Positions 1 to 4,911 of a stretch of 6,605 bases of DNA are shown here, piece by piece. Made by a program: the position numbers and the translations under genes. Below the pieces are notes generated by a model. That model did not search any database, was not told where the DNA came from, and saw only the letters and a list, made by a program, of their open reading frames with translations. This stretch comes from Rhodoferax sp. (GTDB taxonomy: Bacteria; Pseudomonadota; Gammaproteobacteria; Burkholderiales; Burkholderiaceae_C), in assembly GCA_029865675.1 (NCBI GenBank), contig JARXAU010000184.1:1-6605 (forward strand). The letters are read 5' to 3'. Position 1 is the first letter of the stretch. Each line of letters opens with the position of its first letter.

Positions 1-29
1 GGCTAAAGCTCACCTGGTGAGCTTTAGCC
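1..29. repeat. Perfect inverted repeat at window edge, possible terminator stem
   Basis: Bases 1-14 and 16-29 are perfect reverse complements around a single T. As RNA this gives a 12-bp stem with a CCTGG loop. No T-tract follows on the + strand, so it is not a classical + strand terminator. On the - strand the tract would lie left of base 1 and cannot be seen. A terminator for a gene or array left of the window is the simplest reading, but the repeat may also extend beyond the edge. It does not resemble the I-F CRISPR repeat, since it lacks the CTGCC/GGCAG stem. Confidence 0.5.
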
Positions 30-110
30 CAGGCAAACTGGTAAGAAGCAAGACGTCATTCCTGAGGTGCGTATCCGAAGTTCCACACATGAAACACAGA
101 TTGTTATTGC

Positions 111-119
111 TGATACGAT
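111..119 (+). promoter_or_regulatory. Possible extended -10 promoter for cas1
   Basis: TGATACGAT contains a TGn extended -10 followed by TACGAT, 4 of 6 to TATAAT. No good -35 lies at the right distance upstream. It is 28 bases before the cas1 start and is the best candidate I see in 30-146, but it is weak. The cas1 start itself has only a poor, too-close AGGG (141-144) as a ribosome site, inside the small palindrome GACCTAGGGTC (136-146). Confidence 0.25.
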
Positions 120-146
120 TAACTCTTACCTAATCGACCTAGGGTC

Positions 147-1148
147 ATGCTAAATAATATTGATGCAAGTGACCTTAAGTCAGTTCTGCACTCTAAGCGG
201 GCAAACGTCTACTATTTGGAATACTGCCGGGTTTTAGTGAACGGTGGCCGTGTTGAGTACGTGACAGAGAGGGAAAAGAGTTCACTTTATTGGAACATCC
301 CTATCGCAAACACCACGACACTCCTGCTGGGTACAGGTACTTCTATCACCCAGGCGGCAGTTCGCGAACTAGCTAAGAGCGGGGTGATGCTGGGCTTTTG
401 CGGTGGCGGCGGAACGCCCCTGTTTTCTGGTACCGAGCAATGCCTTGAAGTTGCCTGGATTCCAGGACAAAGCGAGTACCGGCCTACTGAATATCTGCAG
501 CAATGGGTGCGATTTTGGTTTGACGAAGCGCTTCGATTAGCCGCAGCGCGCTCGTTCCAGTTGGCCCGCATGGAGCGCCTGACCGAGCACTGGAGCCGGA
601 GCAAAGCACTCAAAGAACAGGGGTTTGCCGCCAACCTGGAAAAGCTAAGTTCACTGGTGCAAGCCAGTACGGCGGCCATCCGCACAGCGCCAGACGTTAC
701 GGCGTTGCTTGCCGAAGAGGGTCGACTCACCAAGCAGCTCTATCGCCTTGCAAGTGCGGGGTCGGCTTACGGTAACTTCACCCGCGCAAAACGCGGCGAT
801 AGCCTGGATGCTGCCAATCAGTTTTTAGACCATGGCAATTACCTTGCCTACGGGCTAGGCGCCACCGCCGCCTGGGTACTCGGCCTGCCACATGCCCTGG
901 CGATATTGCACGGAAAAACCCGGCGGGGTGGCTTAGTGTTTGACATTGCAGACCTCATTAAGGATGCGGTCATCCTGCCGCAAGCATTCTTGTCCGCCAC
1001 ACAGGGGCATACGGAACCAGAGTTTCGGCAGGCCTGCATCGAGGCGCTTACCCGCACCGAGGCGCTGGACTTCATGATCGAGGTGGTCAAGCGAACAGCG
1101 GCTACCGTTAGCAAGATGGCCGTATCTGACAAGGCAGGTGAGGCATGA
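147..1148 (+). CDS. cas1: CRISPR-associated endonuclease Cas1, type I-F
   Basis: Integrase of the Cas1-Cas2/3 adaptation complex, which inserts new spacers at the leader end of CRISPR arrays. The 333-residue length is normal for the I-F family. The N-terminus (LHSKRANVYYLEYCRVLVNGGRVEYVTE) and the GFCGGGGTPLFS and QSEYRPTEYLQ segments are strongly I-F-like. The expected metal-binding residues are present: Glu190 or Glu191 in LLAEEGRL, His255 in ILHGKTRRGG, and Asp266 and Asp269 in VFDIADLIKD. The ATG at 147 gives the N-terminus expected for the subtype, although its ribosome site is weak. The stop overlaps the cas2-3 start by 4 bases (ATGA), so translation is probably coupled. The gene looks intact, with no frameshift or missing catalytic residue. 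Confidence 0.97.
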   Translation: MLNNIDASDLKSVLHSKRANVYYLEYCRVLVNGGRVEYVTEREKSSLYWNIPIANTTTLLLGTGTSITQAAVRELAKSGVMLGFCGGGGTPLFSGTEQCLEVAWIPGQSEYRPTEYLQQWVRFWFDEALRLAAARSFQLARMERLTEHWSRSKALKEQGFAANLEKLSSLVQASTAAIRTAPDVTALLAEEGRLTKQLYRLASAGSAYGNFTRAKRGDSLDAANQFLDHGNYLAYGLGATAAWVLGLPHALAILHGKTRRGGLVFDIADLIKDAVILPQAFLSATQGHTEPEFRQACIEALTRTEALDFMIEVVKRTAATVSKMAVSDKAGEA

Positions 1149-4100
1149 ATGTTTTGCTCGTATCCCAGTGCGAAAAGCGCGCCCTCACGGAGACGCGCCG
1201 AATTCTCGACCAGTTCGCTGAGCGCCGGGGTGACCGCACTTGGCAAACCCCCATTACCCAGCAAGGACTGGACACCTTGCGCAAACTATTGCGCAAGACC
1301 GCACGCAAAAACACGGCAGTTGCCTGCCATTGGATTCGGGGCATTGACCAGAGTGAACTGCTGTGGACGGTGGGCGATGCATCGCGTTTCAATGCACAGG
1401 GCTCGGTGCCCACCAACCGCACCCAGCGCAACATATTGCGCGAACAAGACCAGAACGACTGGCATACCGGCGAGCTGATTCGTCTGTTGACCGATATGGC
1501 TGGTTTGATGCATGACCTTGGCAAAGCCATACAGGCATTTCAAGATCGCTTGAAGGGCAGGCTTGTTGGGCGCAACCTGATTCGGCACGAATGGGTATCG
1601 CTACGTTTGCTGGAAGCGTTTGTTGGCAACGATGACGACGCGACCTGGCTGACACGGCTTTCGGCCCCAACGCCCGACGACGACTCCACTTGGTTGACCC
1701 GTCTGCACAAGGACAGCCCGCACACACCCAACCCCTCTCCTTTCGCAAGCCTCGCTCAGGCGCCGTTGGCGCAGGCGCTGGGCTGGCTGGTGGTCAGCCA
1801 CCACCGCCTGCCTGTGCTTCCGTTTGGTGAAGTGTTCACCAGCGGCCTGCTCACGAACACCTTAACGCGAGTTGAAGCCAGCTGGAACGAAAGTGAATTC
1901 AAGAACGCCACTGAGGAAGCGCTTAAGCCGTTTTGGACGTTCGAGCACGGTCTGCCAGTCACCACGCCCGAATGGCGACACCGCGCCGCACGCCTAGCCC
2001 AGCGGCTGCTGGGCTATACCGGGAAAGAACAAGCCAGTGAGGTGATGAACAACCCTTTTGTGCTGCACCTCAGCCGCCTGTGCCTGATGCTAGCGGACCA
2101 CCACTACTCCAGTCTGGAACTGGCATTCGATGGCAAACCAGCGGCGGGCCGCGTGACGGTGAAAAACGCCAGCCGCTTGGTCGCCAACACGCGCGATGGC
2201 GGCAAAGCCAACCAGACGCTGGACGAACACCTGCTGGGTGTGGCCCAGCATGGCGCCGAAGTGGCCCGCTTTCTACCTCGGTTTGAGCAGCACCTGCCGC
2301 GCCTGGGAAAACACCGAAAACTCAAACAACGCGCGGAAGCTGAACGCTTTCGTTGGCAGGACAAGGCCGCAGATATTGCAGCCAGCGTGCGCTTGCAAAG
2401 TGAGGCCCATGGTGCATTCATAGTGAACATGGCCTCCACCGGCTGCGGCAAAACCTTGGCAAACGCCCGGGTGATGTACGCCCTGGCCGACCCGGCGCTA
2501 GGCATGCGCTGCGCATTCGCCATGGGACTGCGCACACTCACCCTGCAGACCGGGCAGGCCTTTAGCGAATTGTTGGGTCTGGACGAGGAAGACCTGGCCA
2601 TTCTCGTCGGCGGTAGCGCAAACCGCGCGCTTTTTGAACACTTTGAGGCTTTGGCCGAGGCCAAGGGCTCTGCCTCAGGCCAGGCACTGCTGGATGAAGA
2701 CGGCCACGTTCTGTTTGAAGGCCGCACCGACCAGCACCCGCTGCTACAGCGCGCCGTGGCGGACCCAAACATTCGCAAGCTGCTGCTCGCGCCCCTACTG
2801 GTTTGCACCATAGACCACCTGATGCCTGCCACCGAGAGCCAGCGCGGCGGGCGCCAGATCGCACCCATACTCCGCCTACTCAGTGGTGACTTGGTGCTAG
2901 ACGAACCGGACGACTTTGACTTGGCGGACTTGCCCGCCCTCACCCGCTTGGTGCATTGGGCCGGTTTGTTGGGTGCGCGGGTGTTGCTGTCTTCGGCCAC
3001 GCTGCCGCCCGCCTTGGTGCAAGGTCTGTTTCAAGCCTACGCCACGGGCCGCAGCCAGTTCCAGGCAAATCGCGGCCCGCGCCCCGTGGAGCCCGGTGCA
3101 CCCGCACCGACATGCTGCCTGTGGATAGACGAATTCAGCCAGCGCCACGCACTGTGCGCTGGCCCGACAAACTTTGCGGCAGAGCACCAGGGTTTTGTAG
3201 ACGAACGCGTCCAAGCCTTGGCGCGGCAAGCACAGGCGCCACGCCGCAGGCTGGCCTTGGTTCCGCTAGAAGGCCTGGGCAAGCGCCGGGAAGAAGCCTG
3301 CGCAGCACTGGCCACCGCCATCCTGCAATCGGTGGCTGGCTTGCATTCGGAGCACCACAGCTTGGACCCACAGACGGGCAGGCGGGTGAGCTTTGGGCTT
3401 GTGCGCATGGCCAACATAGAGCCGCTTATCACCGTGGCATTGGCCCTGTTTGCGCAAGGTGCGCCCCAAGCCCTGCGCATTCACTTGTGCGTGTACCACT
3501 CGCGCCATCCACTGCTCATCCGTTCAGCCATTGAGCGTCAGCTCGACAGCACCCTCAAAAGGCAATTTCCCGACGCCGTGTTCGCGCTGCCGTCGGTGCG
3601 CGAACGGATTGACGGCAGCGTGGAGGATGACCACCTGTTCATCGTGCTGGGCTCGCCCGTTACCGAAGTGGGCCGCGACCACGATTACGACTGGGCCGTG
3701 GTGGAGCCATCTTCAGGGCGCTCGCTGATTCAACTGCTAGGTCGGGTGCGCCGCCACCGTGCGGGCGATTGCGGCAGGACCAATGTGCATGTGTTCACCC
3801 GCAATCTGCGCAGCTTCACCCATCCGACCGAGGCCGCTTTTCGTTGGCCGGGTTTTGAGACCAATGACGGCGCGCACCGCCTCACAAGCCACGACCTGCG
3901 CACCCTGCTAGACGCCGACGAACTCGCCACCCTTGACGCCCGCCCCCGCATCTTGTGCCCGGCGGAGGGTGCGCTCAAGCCGCGGGAGCGGCTAATGCAC
4001 TTGGAGCACGCGTGTATGCGCCAGCAAATGCTGCCGCAGCCTACGGTGTCAGCGTCAGTCACGGGACGCCATGCGCGTGGGCCGCGCACAGTCCCACTGC

Positions 4101-4531
4101 CGCAAGCCAACGCCAGCACCTGGTGGAACTTGCCGCCACAAGACGCGCTGCTGACCGGCCTGCTTCAGCAGAAACACCCCTTTCGCGACGACGCAGTCCA
4201 GCGCGAGGTCACGCTGGTGCTCCTGCCGGATGAGGATGGGGAGCAAGCAGTGCTGCACCAAGTGCTGGATGTCAAAACGGGCCGTCGTGCCGAAAGGCTG
4301 TACGCGGAAGTGGAGCGTGCGTTGCACACCCGCTTGCCAGATGAAGCCACGCACGGCGATGGCATCACACCATGGGGCGTCACCGACTTCATGGCCGAAC
4401 TGGAAACGCTAGCCGAGTCCATGGAGCGGTCTGTGCGGTATTGCGCAGAGCGGTTCGGCACGGTCAATGTCATCAACCACGAAGAGGGGTGGCTGTCACA
4501 CCCCCTTCTCGGGTTTTGGAAAAAAATGTGA
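1145..4531 (+). CDS. cas3: Cas2-Cas3 fusion, type I-F nuclease-helicase
   Basis: Subtype-defining fusion of Cas2 to Cas3. It supports spacer integration with Cas1 and degrades target DNA once recruited by the crRNA-guided Csy complex. Residues 1 to about 95 are the Cas2-like domain (MNVLLVSQCEKRALTETRRILDQFAERRGDRTWQTPITQ). The HD nuclease follows, with His123-Asp124 in LMHDLGKA, His148 in RHEW, His219-His220 in SHHRLP and His319-His320 in ADHHYS. The SF2 helicase has Walker A at 431-437 (STGCGKT), the DExx box as DEPD at 586-589, SAT at 617-619, SPVTEVGRDHDYDW at 837-850 and motif VI QLLGRVRRHR at 863-872. All key residues are seen, so the enzyme should be active. The 1128-residue length is in range or slightly long, partly from a short duplication in the HD region. 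The last codons form the T-tract of a - strand terminator. Confidence 0.97.
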   Translation: MNVLLVSQCEKRALTETRRILDQFAERRGDRTWQTPITQQGLDTLRKLLRKTARKNTAVACHWIRGIDQSELLWTVGDASRFNAQGSVPTNRTQRNILREQDQNDWHTGELIRLLTDMAGLMHDLGKAIQAFQDRLKGRLVGRNLIRHEWVSLRLLEAFVGNDDDATWLTRLSAPTPDDDSTWLTRLHKDSPHTPNPSPFASLAQAPLAQALGWLVVSHHRLPVLPFGEVFTSGLLTNTLTRVEASWNESEFKNATEEALKPFWTFEHGLPVTTPEWRHRAARLAQRLLGYTGKEQASEVMNNPFVLHLSRLCLMLADHHYSSLELAFDGKPAAGRVTVKNASRLVANTRDGGKANQTLDEHLLGVAQHGAEVARFLPRFEQHLPRLGKHRKLKQRAEAERFRWQDKAADIAASVRLQSEAHGAFIVNMASTGCGKTLANARVMYALADPALGMRCAFAMGLRTLTLQTGQAFSELLGLDEEDLAILVGGSANRALFEHFEALAEAKGSASGQALLDEDGHVLFEGRTDQHPLLQRAVADPNIRKLLLAPLLVCTIDHLMPATESQRGGRQIAPILRLLSGDLVLDEPDDFDLADLPALTRLVHWAGLLGARVLLSSATLPPALVQGLFQAYATGRSQFQANRGPRPVEPGAPAPTCCLWIDEFSQRHALCAGPTNFAAEHQGFVDERVQALARQAQAPRRRLALVPLEGLGKRREEACAALATAILQSVAGLHSEHHSLDPQTGRRVSFGLVRMANIEPLITVALALFAQGAPQALRIHLCVYHSRHPLLIRSAIERQLDSTLKRQFPDAVFALPSVRERIDGSVEDDHLFIVLGSPVTEVGRDHDYDWAVVEPSSGRSLIQLLGRVRRHRAGDCGRTNVHVFTRNLRSFTHPTEAAFRWPGFETNDGAHRLTSHDLRTLLDADELATLDARPRILCPAEGALKPRERLMHLEHACMRQQMLPQPTVSASVTGRHARGPRTVPLPQANASTWWNLPPQDALLTGLLQQKHPFRDDAVQREVTLVLLPDEDGEQAVLHQVLDVKTGRRAERLYAEVERALHTRLPDEATHGDGITPWGVTDFMAELETLAESMERSVRYCAERFGTVNVINHEEGWLSHPLLGFWKKM
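1631..1720 (+). repeat. 15-residue tandem duplication inside Cas3 HD domain
   Basis: Residues 163-177 and 178-192 of Cas2-3 are two consecutive 15-residue units with the shared pattern DDD-[AS]-TWLTRL-x(3)-[DTS]-xP. The DNA copies differ at many codon positions (for example acctggctgacacgg against acttggttgacccgt), so the duplication is old or has been kept under protein-level selection. It lies in a loop between the RHEW and SHH motifs of the HD domain and does not interrupt catalytic residues. Confidence 0.75.
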
Positions 4532-4558
4532 GGCCCGTCCTAGCAGGTCGGGCCTCAC
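4520..4558 (-). terminator. Intrinsic terminator on the - strand, overlapping the cas3 stop
   Basis: A perfect 10-bp stem, GTGAGGCCCG (4528-4537) with CGGGCCTCAC (4549-4558), encloses an 11-base loop. On the - strand the stem is followed by one A and then seven T residues (4526-4520), a textbook rho-independent terminator. On the + strand there is no T-tract, so it is directional for - strand transcription. It therefore implies a - strand transcript arising from the cas3-csy1 gap, and it sits immediately after the crRNA-like unit. The cas3 stop codon (4529-4531) lies in the stem. Confidence 0.85.
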
Positions 4559-4584
4559 CGAAGACTGCCTACTCGGCAGTAGGG
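4557..4584 (-). repeat. Degenerate I-F CRISPR repeat 2 (3' handle donor)
   Basis: The - strand carries CTGCC-GAGTA-GGCAG at 4579-4565, the standard I-F stem with a near-standard pentaloop. Together with the preceding A, 15 of the first 20 repeat positions agree with the recalled consensus. The last 8 positions (4564-4557, TCTTCGGT) match it nowhere. Those bases would be cut off by Csy4, so their decay is expected if only a mature guide RNA is under selection. Confidence 0.75.
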
Positions 4585-4610
4585 AAGGTGAGCAAACCGC
4601 TTACCGTACT
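4585..4610 (-). other. Pseudo-spacer (guide) of the crRNA-like RNA
   Basis: These are the 26 bases between the two repeat-like units on the - strand, beginning AGTACGGT. Aligned from its first base with the - strand sequence starting at 4655, it matches 19 of 23 positions. Bases 1-8 (the seed) are identical, and mismatches fall at positions 9, 12, 14 and 18. Positions 12 and 18 belong to the every-sixth-base set that is flipped out in Cascade-type complexes. The last 3 bases do not match. This pattern suits stable binding and repression rather than full interference. Confidence 0.75.
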
Positions 4611-4638
4611 TTTCTGAGCTGCTTTTTCAGCAGTGAGT
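4611..4638 (-). repeat. Degenerate I-F CRISPR repeat 1 (5' handle donor)
   Basis: On the - strand this 28-base segment agrees with the common I-F repeat, as I recall it, at 20 of 28 positions. The 5' handle CTCAGAAA matches CTAAGAAA at 7 of 8. The stem CTGCT/AGCAG has the usual 5-bp geometry, with the outer C-G to inner T-A change compensated on both sides. The pentaloop GAAAA keeps the first G and last A of the usual GTGTA loop. The first two bases, which are lost on processing, have diverged. Confidence 0.8.
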
Positions 4639-4657
4639 AAAACCCTAACCGTACTGG
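4633..4657 (-). promoter_or_regulatory. Target site of the crRNA-like guide, with CC PAM
   Basis: The - strand reads CC (4657-4656), the type I-F PAM, directly followed by the 23-base partial match to the guide (4655-4633). A Csy complex bound here would sit against the -35 box of the + strand promoter (4658-4663) and cover the -10 region of the - strand promoter (4647-4642), so it could silence both. The target also overlaps the first six bases of repeat-like 1. Seen in the sequence: the match, its register and the PAM. Inferred: repression. Confidence 0.7.
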
Positions 4658-4671
4658 TTAACACTATTCAA
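4642..4671 (-). promoter_or_regulatory. Candidate promoter of the crRNA-like RNA
   Basis: On the - strand TTGAAT (4671-4666) is separated by 18 bases from TAGGGT (4647-4642). The -35 is 4 of 6. The -10 is 3 of 6 but keeps the three most conserved bases (T, A and final T). Transcription would begin around 4637-4634, at the start of repeat-like 1 and still ahead of or at its stem. It is a weak promoter by consensus. Confidence 0.4.
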
Positions 4672-4685
4672 TTTTCACCTAAAAT
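4658..4685 (+). promoter_or_regulatory. Strong sigma70-type promoter, PcreT and/or Pcsy
   Basis: TTAACA (4658-4663, 5 of 6) and TAAAAT (4680-4685, 5 of 6) are separated by 16 bases, the best promoter I can see in the window. The predicted start is near 4691, inside the left arm of a perfect hairpin. The promoter faces the mini-ORF and csy1. The -35 box directly adjoins the PAM of the crRNA-like target, which places the promoter under likely control of the Csy complex. Confidence 0.65.
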
Positions 4686-4686
4686 T

Positions 4687-4720
4687 TGGGCTGCATAGCG
4701 TTACAGCGCTATGCAGCCCA
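4687..4720 (+). repeat. Perfect 14-bp hairpin at the 5' end of the leader transcript
   Basis: TGGGCTGCATAGCG (4687-4700) and its exact reverse complement (4707-4720) flank the 6-base loop TTACAG. No T-tract follows on the + strand. On the - strand AAATTTT follows, so weak termination of leftward read-through is possible. Given the promoter at 4658-4685, it would form a stem-loop at or very near the 5' end of the + strand transcript, which commonly protects small RNAs from decay. An operator for a dimeric regulator is the alternative. Confidence 0.65.
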
Positions 4721-4776
4721 CAAACACCGCCAACGTTTGGACCCCGCCGGCAGCTATGGTCGAGGAATGACGACCC

Positions 4777-4782
4777 AGGAGG
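4777..4782 (+). promoter_or_regulatory. Consensus Shine-Dalgarno of the mini-ORF
   Basis: AGGAGG lies 8 bases before the ATG at 4791, close to ideal sequence and spacing and better than the ribosome sites of the cas genes here. An earlier in-frame ATG at 4767 (18-codon version) has no usable ribosome site, so the 4791 start is preferred. Confidence 0.6.
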
Positions 4783-4790
4783 AACGAAAT

Positions 4791-4805
4791 ATGACTAGAA
4801 GTCAT
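4791..4805 (+). promoter_or_regulatory. Hairpin sequestering the mini-ORF start codon
   Basis: The start codon and second codon (ATGACT) pair perfectly with AGTCAT at 4800-4805, leaving the rare AGA codon as a three-base loop. The Shine-Dalgarno remains outside the stem. It could tune initiation or merely be a by-product of a short palindrome. Confidence 0.4.
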
Positions 4806-4823
4806 TCAATCAGGAGGGATTGA
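4791..4823 (+). CDS. creT: CreT-like mini-ORF with rare arginine codons
   Basis: A ten-codon frame (MTRSHSIRRD, stop TGA at 4821-4823) preceded by a consensus ribosome site. Three of the ten codons are the rare arginine codons AGA (4797-4799), AGG and AGG (4812-4817). The known CreT RNAs of type I CRISPR loci are small transcripts whose strong ribosome site and early rare arginine codons trap a scarce arginine tRNA and arrest growth. A crRNA-like RNA guides Cascade to repress them, and release of that repression upon Cas loss is toxic. Gene order, promoter, PAM-flanked target and codon content all fit. ATGACT-AGA-AGTCAT (4791-4805) is also a 6-bp hairpin with the AGA codon as its loop. Alternatively it is a leader peptide controlling csy1. 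Toxicity is inferred, not visible. Confidence 0.5.
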   Translation: MTRSHSIRRD

Positions 4824-4849
4824 TAGCGGCCAAACCGCCACCAATCCAT

Positions 4850-4872
4850 TCCCTCGGACGGTGTTCGAGGGA
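4850..4872 (+). terminator. Hairpin between mini-ORF and csy1, possible weak terminator or attenuator
   Basis: TCCCTCG (4850-4856) pairs with CGAGGGA (4866-4872) across a 9-base loop. Only TTCT follows, so it is at most a weak intrinsic terminator. It lies 27 bases after the mini-ORF stop and 40 before csy1, a position where it could end a small toxin RNA or let part of the transcription continue into csy1. Smaller 4-bp stems occur at 4826-4838 and 4882-4894. I see no convincing separate csy1 promoter in 4824-4900. Confidence 0.35.
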
Positions 4873-4911
4873 TTCTAAACGCCGCAATCTGCGGAAATTA
4901 AAGGAATCTCT

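Larger units (their letters stand above)
4520..4638 (-). ncRNA. creA: crRNA-like RNA (CreA/CreR-type) in the cas3-csy1 gap
   Basis: On the - strand this 119-base unit reads repeat-like 1 (4638-4611), spacer-like segment (4610-4585), repeat-like 2 (4584-4557), then the terminator. Cleavage by Csy4/Cas6f at the 3' base of each stem (after 4619 and after 4565) would release a 54-base RNA. It would have an 8-base 5' handle CTCAGAAA (4618-4611), a 26-base guide, and a 20-base 3' handle ending in the stem-loop (4584-4565). A standard I-F crRNA is 60 bases with a 32-base guide. The guide here is 6 shorter, matching the 6-base step of one Csy3 subunit. Conservation is confined to the parts kept in a mature crRNA. 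The guide matches a PAM-flanked site at the adjacent divergent promoters. The structure is seen in the sequence. Antitoxin or regulator function is inferred from the CreTA and Cas-autoregulation RNAs known in type I systems. A decayed one-spacer array is the main alternative. Confidence 0.75.

Noticed and set aside
30..146. CRISPR array or repeat upstream of cas1
   Set aside because: No CTGCC/GGCAG stem and no periodic repeat is present in this stretch.
2104..3000. Long open frame on the - strand inside cas3 (298 codons)
   Set aside because: A shadow of the high-GC cas3 coding frame, with low-complexity Ser/Arg-rich composition and no recognisable domain. The + strand frame has all the helicase motifs.
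4528..4558. + strand terminator for cas1-cas3 mRNA
   Set aside because: The hairpin is followed by CGAAGACTG with no T-tract; the run of T lies on the - strand side.
4557..4641. Reading the two repeat-like units on the + strand
   Set aside because: The stems are palindromic in either direction, but the handle (CTCAGAAA), the G...A pentaloops and the terminator fit only the - strand. The + strand flanks (TAGGGAAG, TGAGTAAA) fit poorly.
4633..4657. Guide-target similarity as a plain 23-base imperfect direct repeat, such as paired operator sites
   Set aside because: Cannot be excluded outright, but it does not explain the CC next to base 1, the exact start after the handle, or the repeat-like flanks of only one copy.
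4767..4823. 18-codon version of the mini-ORF starting at ATG 4767
   Set aside because: In frame, but it has no properly spaced ribosome site, whereas the internal ATG at 4791 has AGGAGG at ideal spacing.
4882..4894. CCGC-AATCT-GCGG hairpin before csy1, superficially like another I-F repeat stem
   Set aside because: Only a 4-bp stem, and the loop and flanks do not resemble the I-F repeat or its handle. Probably incidental or a minor leader structure.
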